Below, one piece after another: positions 1 through 7,378 of a stretch of DNA of 21,902 nt. The notes beneath the pieces are model-generated. The model made no database searches and had not been told where the DNA came from. It was given only the letters and a program-made list of their open reading frames with translations. The position numbers were made by a program, and so were the translations under genes. The DNA comes from JAAYGT01 sp050252075 (lineage in GTDB: Bacteria; Pseudomonadota; Gammaproteobacteria; Burkholderiales; Burkholderiaceae_B), in assembly GCA_050252075.1 (NCBI GenBank), contig JBFWLP010000057.1:1-21902 (forward strand). The letters run 5' to 3'. The stretch's first letter is position 1. Each line of letters opens with the position of its first letter.

Positions 1-852
1 GGTGGTCATCATGGCGCCGATAGGCTGGTAACCCGCACCCAGACCTTTGGCAATGGTAAGAATATCCGGCACCACACCGTCCTGGGCGCAGGCAAACAAA
101 TGCCCCGTGCGCCCCATGCCCGACATGACCTCGTCGAGTATGAGCAGCACCCCGTAACGATCGCACACCTGGCGGATACGCTGCAGATAAGTGGCAACCG
201 GCGGCAAGACCCCGGCGGTTGCACCCACGACGGTTTCGGCCACAAACGCCGCGACATTGCCGGCCCCCAGTTCCAGTATCTTGTCTTCCAGTTCGTTGGC
301 CAGGCGCTGGGCATACTGCTCTTCGGTTTCATCCTGACGCATATCGCGGTAGGCATAGCACGGCGACACATGGTTGGCCTGCATGAGCAGGGGCAGAAAA
401 GGCTCACGGCGCCAAGCATTACCGCCAATGGCCAGGGCACCCAGCGTATTGCCGTGGTAGCTTTGGCGACGCGCAATGAAATGCCGGCGCTCGGGCTGGC
501 CGATTTCGACAAAGTACTGGCGTGCCAGCTTCAGTGCGGCCTCGACGGCTTCCGAACCGCCCGACACAAAATAGGTGTAGTTCAGGTCGCCCGGCGCATG
601 CTCGGCCAGAAAATCGGCAAGCTCTTCGGCCGGCTGGGTGGTGAAGAACGATGAGTGGGCGTACGCCATGGTGTCGAGCTGCTGCTTGATCGCCTGGATG
701 ACGTCGGGATGGCCATGCCCCAGACACGATACGGCCGCGCCACCGGAAGCATCGATATAGGCCTTGCCGTGCTGGTCAAAAAGATAAATACCTTCCCCAC
801 GCACGGCGGTTTCCATAACCTGACGGGGCTGGCGGTGAAAAACGTGCGACAT
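1..852 (-). CDS. Class III (PLP-dependent) aminotransferase, partial (C-terminus outside window)
   Basis: The frame is open from an ATG at 852 to the left edge, giving 284 residues of a protein usually about 430-460 long. Class III transaminase signatures are visible: GGSEAVEAALKLAR near residue 100 (cofactor phosphate site), SYHGNTLGAL, the DEVMSGMGRTG segment with the PLP-nitrogen aspartate at Asp240, and TIAKGLGAGYQPIGAM with the Schiff-base lysine at Lys269. Family members transfer amino groups from amino acids or amines (4-aminobutyrate, beta-alanine, ornithine, polyamines) to 2-oxo acids; the substrate cannot be read from this part. GAAGG lies 5 bases before the ATG, which supports the start. 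It is divergent from a MurR/RpiR regulator and a C45 hydrolase, so it probably belongs to the same catabolic unit. The leader carries a terminator-like hairpin. Confidence 0.9.
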   Translation of the reverse strand, partial: MSHVFHRQPRQVMETAVRGEGIYLFDQHGKAYIDASGGAAVSCLGHGHPDVIQAIKQQLDTMAYAHSSFFTTQPAEELADFLAEHAPGDLNYTYFVSGGSEAVEAALKLARQYFVEIGQPERRHFIARRQSYHGNTLGALAIGGNAWRREPFLPLLMQANHVSPCYAYRDMRQDETEEQYAQRLANELEDKILELGAGNVAAFVAETVVGATAGVLPPVATYLQRIRQVCDRYGVLLILDEVMSGMGRTGHLFACAQDGVVPDILTIAKGLGAGYQPIGAMMTT

Positions 853-868
853 AGCGGCCTTCAACGTG

Positions 869-901
869 AAAAGGCCGTGGCCCGCATTGGAAGGCCACGG
901 C
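869..901 (-). terminator. Terminator-like hairpin in the leader of the aminotransferase gene
   Basis: GCCGTGGCC (874-882) and GGCCACGGC (893-901) form a perfect 9-bp stem with a 10-base loop. Read leftward, the stem is followed by C and then TTTT (872-869), the form of a weak intrinsic terminator. It ends only 16 bases before the aminotransferase start codon, with that gene's ribosome-binding site directly after it, so no promoter fits between hairpin and gene. It would therefore act on leader RNA (attenuation), or end a short leftward RNA. The short T run limits confidence. Confidence 0.5.
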
Positions 902-957
902 AAAAGAGACAATAGAACAGACAACAGGAAAGTTGATGAACCATGAATGTGCAGAAC

Positions 958-1006
958 ATGGAACAGACGGTGACGGGCCAAGGCCTGAATTCAACATCTG
1001 TTCCAT
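958..1006. repeat. Perfect 10-bp inverted repeat in the divergent intergenic region
   Basis: ATGGAACAGA (958-967) and TCTGTTCCAT (997-1006) are exact reverse complements separated by 29 bases; the spacer holds a smaller GGCCAAGGCC palindrome. The right arm overlaps the predicted start point of a leftward promoter. It could be an operator for the adjacent MurR/RpiR regulator, whose family binds inverted repeats, or the 5' hairpin of the aminotransferase leader RNA. The sequence alone does not decide between these. Confidence 0.5.
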
Positions 1007-1036
1007 CAATAATACTCCTCGCAACAAATAAATCAA
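1002..1036 (-). promoter_or_regulatory. Candidate sigma-70-like promoter for the aminotransferase gene
   Basis: On the leftward strand TTGATT (1036-1031) and TATTAT (1014-1009) are separated by 16 bases, giving a start near 1002. The resulting leader of about 150 bases would contain the 10-bp inverted repeat at its 5' end and the terminator-like hairpin at its 3' end. Found by eye only. The region 853-1136 contains no convincing gene; one short frame starting at 1006 has a GAGGAG upstream but does not look like a protein. Confidence 0.35.
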
Positions 1037-1136
1037 CACACCCCAAAAACTCCCGCACCTCATTCACCCAAAAAGAAACAAATGTTGCACATAACCCACG
1101 AATGGCACACCCTGGTTTACCACGTAAAATAACGCC

Positions 1137-2024
1137 ATGACGCCAACCACCCCTGAACCCGCCACACTCGACGAACTCTCCCGGGAGCTGCAGGCGCGTT
1201 TCTCTGCCATGACACCGCAGTTCCAGCGCGGCGCGCGGTTTCTTATCGACCACCCCGATCAGGTTCCCTTGCTGTCCATGCGGCGTCTGGCGACCCTGGC
1301 CCAGGTTCAGCCCGCCACCCTGGTGCGTCTGGCCAAGTCACTGGGCTTTTCAGGATGGGACGCCATGAAGCCCCTGTTCCTGCAAGCCTTGCAAAGCACG
1401 GGGCCCAGCTACACCGACCAGGCCCGCACACTGGTAAGGTCACGCAAAGATCGCAGCATATTCGCCCGCACCGTGGCGGCCCAGGCAGACAACATCGGGC
1501 AGCTCACCGCCGCCAACCAGGACACCCTGCCGCTCGCGGTCGATCTGCTGTTTCATGCACAACATGTGCATGTGGCCGGCTTCCGGGCGTCGTTTGCCAC
1601 CGCCCACACCTTTCATTACCTGTACCGGCTCTTTCGTCCTACCGTCAGTCTGGTTCGTGGCGACGCCGGTACGCTGGAAATGGAGCTGCGCACCATCCGG
1701 CCGCGCGATGTACTGGTGGTGTTCGGTTTTGCACCGTATTCCCGGGAAATAATGCGCGTCATCGAGTACGCCACCACCCACGGTTGCCAAGTGGTTGCCG
1801 TTTGCGACAGCCGGGTGGCACCCATCGCGCTGCAGGCCCAGGCCACACTGGTGTTTCCTACCGCCACCCCTTCATTTTTTCCCTCGAACGCTGCCGCCGT
1901 CGCCCTGGCAGAGGTACTGATCGAACATTTGCTGGCTCGCGCCGGCAAACGCGCCGTCGAGGGGCTGCACATTGCCGAAACCGAGCTGCATGCCGGCGGC
2001 GCCTACTGGAAAGCCACTCCGTAG
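1137..2024 (+). CDS. MurR/RpiR family transcriptional regulator
   Basis: The 295-residue protein has the two-part family layout: an N-terminal RpiR-type helix-turn-helix (about residues 15-90; the segment around SMRRLATLAQVQPATLVRLA is the recognition region) and a C-terminal SIS sugar-isomerase fold (about 125-265; it opens with HVHVAGFRASFATAH, and DVLVVFGFAPYSREIMRVI is typical). SIS domains in this family bind phosphosugars or other small effectors and control adjacent catabolic operons. It lies 44 bases upstream of a C45 hydrolase on the same strand and is divergent from an aminotransferase, so both are probable targets. No strong Shine-Dalgarno precedes the ATG; this start was kept because the protein length is normal. 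Effector unknown. Confidence 0.9.
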   Translation: MTPTTPEPATLDELSRELQARFSAMTPQFQRGARFLIDHPDQVPLLSMRRLATLAQVQPATLVRLAKSLGFSGWDAMKPLFLQALQSTGPSYTDQARTLVRSRKDRSIFARTVAAQADNIGQLTAANQDTLPLAVDLLFHAQHVHVAGFRASFATAHTFHYLYRLFRPTVSLVRGDAGTLEMELRTIRPRDVLVVFGFAPYSREIMRVIEYATTHGCQVVAVCDSRVAPIALQAQATLVFPTATPSFFPSNAAAVALAEVLIEHLLARAGKRAVEGLHIAETELHAGGAYWKATP

Positions 2025-2068
2025 CCCGCGCCTTCCGTTCCGTCAACGCCCTTTCTTCCGAGCACACC

Positions 2069-3100
2069 ATGCTGACCTATCTTGACATCTGCGGCGGCCC
2101 TATCGATATTGGTCGCGCCCTGGGACGCTTCGGCCGACAGGCCGTTCACGATTATCTGTGTCACAGCACCGCATGGGCCTCGGTCATGCAGTGGCGCGAC
2201 AGCCACATCGCGCATCAGCTGCATCGGCACATTGAGCTGCACTTTCCCGCCATTGCCCTGGAGCTGCGTGGCCTGGCGCAGGGGCTGGACCTTCCCGAAC
2301 AAGACGTCGTGCTCTGGAACTGCCGCGGCGATTTGTGGGCCATGGCTCCCGACGGCTGCACCACCGTGCTGTTGCCCGGGCCGTCGCAGCCGCGCATTAC
2401 CCATAACGAAGACGGTGATCCGAATTTCCGGGGCCACTGCGGCATTGCCCGCATTAGCCCGGATGACGGGCCCGGATTCGTCTCGTTTGTGTATCCCGGC
2501 TCGATTCCCGGCCATACCTTTGCCGTGAACCAGCACGGAGTGGCCATGACGGTCAACAACCTGCGATGGCGTCAGGTTACCGCCGGTGTTCCGCGCATGG
2601 TGATTACACGGGCGTTGCTGAACCAGCCCGGCCTGGCCCAGATCACCGCCATGCTGCAGGCCGGATCGTGGTCGGGCGGTTTTCATCTGAGCATTGCACA
2701 AGCCGGTCAGAGCCGCTTGCTCAGTATCGAGTTTGGGGCGGCCGGCGTTTCCATACAAGACATTCGCCGGCCATCGCTGCACGCCAACCATGCTGTTCAT
2801 CCAGCGCTGGCGCACGCGCCGCAGCGGATCACGGCATCATCGGACCATCGACAGCAACGCGGCGACACCCTGATCGCCCAGGCCGGCACCGACGGCCCGG
2901 ACCCGCTGGCAATACTGCGTGACACCTACGACACCGAATGGCCGATCTTGCGCCTGGCCCCCGACGACAGTGATCAGGAAAACACCCTGGCCACCGCCGA
3001 TCTGCGCGTGGGCAGGCATGCTGTGAGTTGGGAGGTTTACACGCCCGGTCAGGCAACGCCCGCCTTCCGGTTCGAAGGCACCCGTCGCCTGCAAGCCTAA
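2069..3100 (+). CDS. C45-family autoproteolytic acyltransferase/hydrolase
   Basis: The 343-residue protein resembles peptidase family C45, N-terminal-nucleophile hydrolases related to acyl-CoA:6-aminopenicillanic-acid/isopenicillin N acyltransferase. The key site is the DGCTTVLL segment with Gly96-Cys97: in this family the precursor cuts itself before that Cys, which becomes the catalytic N-terminal nucleophile. THNEDGDP follows (Asn113-Asp115, matching the family's conserved N-x-D), as do GHTFAVNQHGVAMTVNNL and the GGFHLSIAQ segment. Bacterial members cleave or transfer N-acyl groups of amino acids and related amides; the substrate here is unknown. The frame is open far upstream, but homology-like sequence begins at ATG 2069, just after the regulator. 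It converges on the N-formylglutamate-amidohydrolase-like gene with a 10-base gap. Confidence 0.85.
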   Translation: MLTYLDICGGPIDIGRALGRFGRQAVHDYLCHSTAWASVMQWRDSHIAHQLHRHIELHFPAIALELRGLAQGLDLPEQDVVLWNCRGDLWAMAPDGCTTVLLPGPSQPRITHNEDGDPNFRGHCGIARISPDDGPGFVSFVYPGSIPGHTFAVNQHGVAMTVNNLRWRQVTAGVPRMVITRALLNQPGLAQITAMLQAGSWSGGFHLSIAQAGQSRLLSIEFGAAGVSIQDIRRPSLHANHAVHPALAHAPQRITASSDHRQQRGDTLIAQAGTDGPDPLAILRDTYDTEWPILRLAPDDSDQENTLATADLRVGRHAVSWEVYTPGQATPAFRFEGTRRLQA

Positions 3101-3110
3101 CGCCTGGCAC

Positions 3111-3968
3111 TTACAGCAACGACGTTACAAAACGGGCAATATGGCCCGCCAGGCCGCTCATATCGTGCTGCACACGGGCAAACCCGGCTGATTTTTCACT
3201 GGTGTGCTCATCCAGGTAAAGCCCCCGGCTGACCTCGATTTGCAGGCTGTGCCAATGATGCGCGGGCCGCCCGAACCGGCGCACCAGCGCCATGCCGGCA
3301 AACGGATCATTGCGGGCCACGGTGTAGCCCCTGTCTCGCAGGTAGTCTTCCACAATGCCGGTGAATGTGGGATCGCAACTTTTTCCGTGAAGGTCGCCCA
3401 GTACCACATCGGCCAGCGGCGCGGCGCCCCGGCCCAGCAACACACCGGTATCGGAAGGCATGGAATGCACGTTGATGTGCCAGACCACGCCAAACTGCGA
3501 CTCAAGTGCCTGCATGCGGTCGGCAAGCACCTGATAGTAAGGTTTGTAATAACGCTCGATGCGGTCGAGCACTTCGGCGGCCCACAGTTTGTGATCGTAG
3601 ACCGGCTCGCCGCGAATGCGGCTCCAGATCAGCCCGCATCCTTGCCGGCAGCGCTCGGAAGGCGACAAGGGTTCGGCCCAGGGTTCGGCCAACAGGGTGG
3701 GATCGAGATCGTCGGGCTCCCTGTTCAGATCGATGTAGGTGCGCGGAAAATTGGCCGCCAGCAAGGTGCCCCCGGCATCGGGAACACCCGACCACAGGGC
3801 GTCGACAAGCGTATCTTCAGCCCACCGCAATTTTGTCAACGGCAACACACTGCGGAAATCGGCGGGATAAACACTGCCGCTGTGCGGCGAATCGCACACG
3901 AACGGAATAGGCTGCGCACGCGGCAATGTCAGGTCGTAAGGCGCAAAATCGGTATCGGCAAACTTCAT
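3111..3968 (-). CDS. N-formylglutamate amidohydrolase family protein (HutG-like)
   Basis: The 285-residue protein fits the N-formylglutamate amidohydrolase family (zinc hydrolases releasing formate from N-formyl-glutamate). Visible motifs are FVCDSPHSGSVYP near the N-terminus (His29), DLNREPDDLDP, WHINVHSMPS, ARNDPFAG and LQIEVSRGLYLDE. No other histidine-degradation gene is visible, so the physiological substrate may be another N-acyl amino acid. The ATG at 3968 was preferred over 4040 because GGGAAG sits 7 bases upstream and the preceding residues look non-native. It is downstream of nirK on the same strand but separated by a strong terminator, so it needs its own promoter. Its convergence with the C45 hydrolase suggests a shared deacylation theme. 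Confidence 0.85.
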   Translation of the reverse strand: MKFADTDFAPYDLTLPRAQPIPFVCDSPHSGSVYPADFRSVLPLTKLRWAEDTLVDALWSGVPDAGGTLLAANFPRTYIDLNREPDDLDPTLLAEPWAEPLSPSERCRQGCGLIWSRIRGEPVYDHKLWAAEVLDRIERYYKPYYQVLADRMQALESQFGVVWHINVHSMPSDTGVLLGRGAAPLADVVLGDLHGKSCDPTFTGIVEDYLRDRGYTVARNDPFAGMALVRRFGRPAHHWHSLQIEVSRGLYLDEHTSEKSAGFARVQHDMSGLAGHIARFVTSLL

Positions 3969-4018
3969 GACAACGCTTCCCTTGGTTAACCCTACACGAT
4001 GGTACACCAAGGACCCAT

Positions 4019-4054
4019 AAAAAAACCGCGATACCGTCATTCGGGGTATCGCGG
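4019..4054 (-). terminator. Intrinsic terminator of nirK
   Basis: CCGCGATACC (4026-4035) and GGTATCGCGG (4045-4054) form a perfect 10-bp stem with a 9-base loop. Read leftward, the stem is followed directly by seven T (4025-4019). It begins 36 bases after the nirK stop codon. This is a textbook rho-independent terminator separating nirK from the downstream amidohydrolase gene. Confidence 0.92.
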
Positions 4055-4090
4055 AAAGTACAACAGAGGAAGACAGGTCGGCGTTACGGG

Positions 4091-5524
4091 TTACTGCACT
4101 TTGCTCAACATGTACTGCACGGCAGCGCGCAAGGTGTCGTCGTCGGCGGCACTGCCGCCACGCGCCGGCATGGCGCCCTTGCCTTTGAATGCAACCTCCA
4201 TGATGGCTGCCTCACCTTTGCTCAGCAGGGGTTCCCAGGCTTTCTTGTCGCCCAGTTTGGGCGCGTTGGCCACCCCGGTGCTGTGGCAGGCGATGCAGGC
4301 CGACTTGTACAGCTTTTCACCGCCCGGATGCGTTGCCGCTACCGGTTTGGCTTTTGCATCCGCCGGTTTGGCGGCAGCAGGCTTGGGCGTTGCGGCCGGC
4401 TTGGCAGCGTCGGGCGCAGGCTTTTTCACCGCGTTCGCTTCAGGGCCTTCAATCGGGCCGGGAGCCTTGACTTGCGTCATCAGGTCATGGTTCCACTCCC
4501 CTTCCACCTTGATGTGGCCCGCAGCACCTTTTTCAAAGGCTTCGATCAGGTTGTGGTTTACGTAAGCGTACACACCGGGTTGCTTGAAGGTATACAGCGC
4601 CGCGCCGGCCGAACCGCCCCGAATGAACCAGGTTTCCAGATCTTTCTCGGGCGGGTTGGCAAACTTGCCGGTTTCCCAAACCCAGTCGCCATGGCCGCCG
4701 ATCAAGTGGGGGCGGGTGTCGCGGTTGGCCTGCGAATGAATCAGCAACACGGTCTCACCGACTTTTGAGGTTAGCGCACCCTCACCGGTCAGGGCACCCA
4801 CACGCCCGTTAAACACCACGTGGGTGGGGATCAGCGTGTTCATGGCTTCGACTGTGTCGGCGTAGCTTTCGGCCAATGTGTCGTAATCCTTGTAGTTTCC
4901 GTTCCCGTCTTTGGGAATGTAGAAGTCAAACTCACCGATCGTGTAAGCCTTGTCGTAGCTGAGCGGGTTGCCGGCAGGATCTTTCAGCCCTTCACGGGGC
5001 AGCACCATCAGGGTGCCGCTCATGCCCGATATGACGTGCCAGGGCACCATGCCTTCAGGCGCGCAGTGGTATACCCATACGCCACTGCGATCGGCCTTGA
5101 AGCGCAATGTCGCCTGCTCGCCGGGGTGCACGTCGGTCAGTTTGGCACCGCCCAGCGCACCTGTAGCGGCATGCACGTCAATATTGTGGGGCATGGCGTT
5201 GCCGGCCGGATTCACCAGTGTGATCTCCACATAGTCGCCCTCGTGAACCACCATGGTGGGCCCGGGCAAGGTGCCATTGAATGTCATGGCCTGCATGGTT
5301 GTGCCTTTGTCATCAATGACAATTTCTTTCTCTTCAATCACCATGCGGAACTGAACCACTTTGGGGCCGGCCTTGGCTTTCTGGTCGTGAGCGTGCACCA
5401 TCGGGGGCGCGACCAGGTCAACTTTCACGCGCTCCAGCTGGTCAACGTTGCTTGCCATTGCAGGCAAACCACTCAGCATGGCTGTCATCACAGCGGCTAA
5501 CAGTGTGGGACGGAACGCTTTCAT
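4091..5524 (-). CDS. nirK: Copper-containing nitrite reductase with C-terminal cytochrome c domain
   Basis: Periplasmic reduction of nitrite to nitric oxide, the committing step of denitrification. The 477 residues comprise a signal peptide (1-25, cleavage after AMA), two cupredoxin domains (about 50-345), a Lys/Pro/Ala-rich linker (about 352-402) and a class I cytochrome c domain (403-477). Type 1 copper ligands are His113, Cys154, His163 and Met168. Type 2 ligands are His118, His153 and His324. The active-site pair is Asp116 and His273 (in RPHLIGGHGD). Haem attaches at CIACH (410-414), with probable axial Met452. The same three-domain layout is known from the Ralstonia pickettii enzyme, where the tethered haem feeds electrons to type 1 copper. 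A GGGAG six bases upstream supports the start. An Fnr-type box and matching -10 precede it, and a strong terminator follows. Confidence 0.97.
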   Translation of the reverse strand: MKAFRPTLLAAVMTAMLSGLPAMASNVDQLERVKVDLVAPPMVHAHDQKAKAGPKVVQFRMVIEEKEIVIDDKGTTMQAMTFNGTLPGPTMVVHEGDYVEITLVNPAGNAMPHNIDVHAATGALGGAKLTDVHPGEQATLRFKADRSGVWVYHCAPEGMVPWHVISGMSGTLMVLPREGLKDPAGNPLSYDKAYTIGEFDFYIPKDGNGNYKDYDTLAESYADTVEAMNTLIPTHVVFNGRVGALTGEGALTSKVGETVLLIHSQANRDTRPHLIGGHGDWVWETGKFANPPEKDLETWFIRGGSAGAALYTFKQPGVYAYVNHNLIEAFEKGAAGHIKVEGEWNHDLMTQVKAPGPIEGPEANAVKKPAPDAAKPAATPKPAAAKPADAKAKPVAATHPGGEKLYKSACIACHSTGVANAPKLGDKKAWEPLLSKGEAAIMEVAFKGKGAMPARGGSAADDDTLRAAVQYMLSKVQ

Positions 5525-5561
5525 TTGGAACTCCCTTTTTCTGAGTCATCGTCAATCTCGA

Positions 5562-5610
5562 CGGTTCCATTGTGCGTTTCGGGAGCAGTTCCTTCTTTGT
5601 TGCAGCGCAA
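5562..5610 (-). promoter_or_regulatory. nirK promoter with Fnr/NnrR-type operator
   Basis: TTG-N8-CAA at 5597-5610 (core TTGTTGCAGCGCAA) matches the geometry of the Fnr/NnrR/DNR operator family. Its centre, 5603.5, lies 41.5 bases upstream of position 5562. CACAAT (5574-5569, leftward) occupies exactly -12 to -7 for a start at 5562. That is the class II activation layout, with the activator replacing a -35 element, and leaves a 38-base untranslated leader. The same 18 bases recur upstream of nirV. The regulator encoded next door is the obvious candidate to bind it. Confidence 0.8.
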
Positions 5611-5696
5611 ATAAGAACAGCGATTTATTCGGGTTAACCATTACCACCCGTCACGCCGCCACGCTTCATTCGTTTCTGGCCCGCTCACAACCCCGA

Positions 5697-5712
5697 TGCT
5701 AGAATGGCCGGG
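5697..5712 (+). promoter_or_regulatory. Candidate extended -10 promoter of the nnrR-type regulator
   Basis: TGC TAGAAT at 5697-5705 reads as an extended -10 element, putting transcription start near 5712. No good -35 is visible, as is common for extended -10 promoters. A start at 5712 would rule out the upstream in-frame ATG at 5696 and supports translation from 5735. The shared Fnr-type box is about 108 bases upstream of this point, so it probably serves nirK rather than this gene. Confidence 0.45.
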
Positions 5713-5734
5713 TTTGCTTCCCTATGGACAACCT

Positions 5735-6439
5735 ATGCCTGCCCAGATCAGCCGAGCGCTTTTGCAGAATCTGGCCATGTTCCAGGCCATGACCAACGCC
5801 GAACTCGATGCCGCCCTTGCACACGCGCAAGCCACACGGCTGAAGGAAGGCGACGCCGCATTTCGCCAGGGCGAGCCGGTGGAACGGTTTTTCATCCTGC
5901 TGGGCGGGCACCTGAAAGTCATGCAGATCACCGCCGACGGCGAACAGGTTGTCGTGCGCTACGTGAACCCCGGCGATGTGTTCGGCATTGCGCGTGCCAT
6001 GGGGCGCCAGCATTATCCGGCCACGGCACTGGCCGTCGAAGAAAGCCTGGTCATTTCCTGGCCGGCGTCCGACTGGGACAACTTCATTACACACAATGCG
6101 CAATTTGCCTCCAGTGCGCTGCAAACCGTGGGCCAACGCCTGCAAGACGCCCACAGTCGCATTCGCGAGCTGTCCACCGAAGAAGTGGAGCAGCGAGTGG
6201 CGCGCGCCATTTTGCGGCTGGCGGAAAAATCGGGTGAACCAGTCGATGGCGGCATACGCATCAACTTTCCCATTACCCGCCAGGATATCGCTGAAATGAC
6301 CGGCACCACGCTGCACACGGTCAGCCGCCTGCTGAGCGACTGGAAAGACAAGGGCTGGGTGGACACCGGCCGCAAGCGCATCAGCGTGCTTTCACCCGAA
6401 AAGCTGTCGCAGCTGGCCAACGGCGCGCGTCCCGGCTAG
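5735..6439 (+). CDS. nnrR: Crp/Fnr family regulator, NnrR/DNR type (nitrite/NO-responsive)
   Basis: The 234-residue protein has a cyclic-nucleotide-binding-like beta-roll (about 20-130), a dimerisation helix (about 135-165) and a C-terminal Crp-type winged helix. The recognition region ITRQDIAEMTGTTLHTVSRL resembles NnrR, the regulator of nitrite and NO reductases in denitrifiers. There is no N-terminal cysteine cluster, so it is not an oxygen-sensing [4Fe-4S] Fnr. DNR/NnrR proteins sense NO, DNR through haem; that is inferred here, not seen. It is divergent from nirK and converges on nirV, with the two stop codons overlapping inside CTAG. The start at 5735 was preferred over 5696 because a -10 element overlaps the latter. 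The symbol rests on HTH resemblance and context. Confidence 0.85.
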   Translation: MPAQISRALLQNLAMFQAMTNAELDAALAHAQATRLKEGDAAFRQGEPVERFFILLGGHLKVMQITADGEQVVVRYVNPGDVFGIARAMGRQHYPATALAVEESLVISWPASDWDNFITHNAQFASSALQTVGQRLQDAHSRIRELSTEEVEQRVARAILRLAEKSGEPVDGGIRINFPITRQDIAEMTGTTLHTVSRLLSDWKDKGWVDTGRKRISVLSPEKLSQLANGARPG

Positions 6440-7338
6440 CCCAGGCCAAGCGCAGCCCGCAGCGACCTGCGGCCGGTATCGGCCGTGCCGGGCGCCGTCT
6501 CGTCACGTACCAGGCGTATACCCAGGTTGCTGGGAGGCACACCCACAGAACACGCCCCGCTCTTGGGGTCGCGAATAAAATCGGTAATGTAGCTGCGATG
6601 CGGGCCGGCCACCACGCGTATCCCGCAATTTTCACCGCCTCCGGCAACGGGTTCGCCGCGGGCGTCCAGCTGTACGCGAACATGGCATGTATCCGTCCAG
6701 TCCCACACATTGCCCACCATGTCCTGCAGGCCGGCGGCATTGGTGCCAAAGCTGCCGAACGGCTTGACCACCCCGTCGACACTTGTCTTGCGGCGGCTTT
6801 CCAGATCGTATTCGGCCAGCCAGCGGGCGGCGGGGTTGGTGCTGTCCAGGGCGCCCAGAATCACATCTTCCTTGTAGGCCTCACCGGCCGCGTGAACCCA
6901 TTCCTCGTAGGAGGGCAAGCGATAACGCTGCCCGGTGCGGGCGGAATACCACGTTGCGTAGTCGGTGGCATCGCGCCAGCTGACGCCCACCACCGGCAAG
7001 TTATCAGCCAGGCTCTCGCGATGCTCTTTCGCCAAGGGTTTGCAGGCACCCTCGGCAACACACAGGGCGTAATCGGCCTGGCTGACCTGATGGCGCATCA
7101 TGACCACCCGGCGCTCAAACGTGTGGCGAGCCTGCGCAGGCGATACCGGATACCCTGCGCGTACGTAATCGCCTGCCGGGTAGTATGTCAGGGTGCCCGG
7201 CGCCACCTGAACCACCGCTGCGTCGTCGGGAGGCGCCGCCGATACCGTTCGGGTATCGTCGATCGAGCAGCCGCCCAGCAGGGCTGCCAGCGCCAGGGCT
7301 GTTGTTCCGGCCAGAGGGGAAATAGTAAACCAGGACAT
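6436..7338 (-). CDS. nirV: NirV-like lipoprotein with formylglycine-generating-enzyme (SUMF1) domain
   Basis: The 300-residue protein begins with a lipoprotein signal peptide whose lipobox is LLGGC (lipidated Cys24), so it should be membrane-anchored and face the periplasm. The remainder (about 45-282) is an FGE-sulfatase/SUMF1-like fold: VVGVSWRDATDYATWYSARTG, YRLPSYEEWVHAA, GLQDMVGNVWDWTDT and a closing NLGIRLVRDE are all typical. Genes of this type, named nirV, accompany nirK in several denitrifiers; their biochemical role is not established. Here an NnrR-type box identical to that of nirK lies upstream, which strongly supports the assignment. It converges on the regulator with overlapping stops. 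An AAAGG sits about 9 bases before the ATG. Whether the FGE active-site cysteines are conserved needs an alignment. Confidence 0.85.
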   Translation of the reverse strand: MSWFTISPLAGTTALALAALLGGCSIDDTRTVSAAPPDDAAVVQVAPGTLTYYPAGDYVRAGYPVSPAQARHTFERRVVMMRHQVSQADYALCVAEGACKPLAKEHRESLADNLPVVGVSWRDATDYATWYSARTGQRYRLPSYEEWVHAAGEAYKEDVILGALDSTNPAARWLAEYDLESRRKTSVDGVVKPFGSFGTNAAGLQDMVGNVWDWTDTCHVRVQLDARGEPVAGGGENCGIRVVAGPHRSYITDFIRDPKSGACSVGVPPSNLGIRLVRDETAPGTADTGRRSLRAALGLG

Positions 7339-7378
7339 CGCACATTACCTTTTGCATCGCCCCCGACAACAGGAGCGT

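Noticed and set aside
776..1063. Leftward short frame with GAGGAG before an ATG at 1006, a possible leader peptide
   Set aside because: It runs through the hairpin and into the aminotransferase gene in another frame, shows no run of regulatory codons, and its composition is random.
1355..2068. N-terminal 238-codon extension of the C45 hydrolase frame
   Set aside because: It overlaps the MurR/RpiR gene in another frame and is low in protein-like features; the hydrolase sequence begins at ATG 2069.
3969..4018. Possible promoter for the amidohydrolase gene (TTGGTG then TAACCA, leftward)
   Set aside because: A promoter is required after the nirK terminator, but both hexamers match consensus poorly, so no position is claimed.
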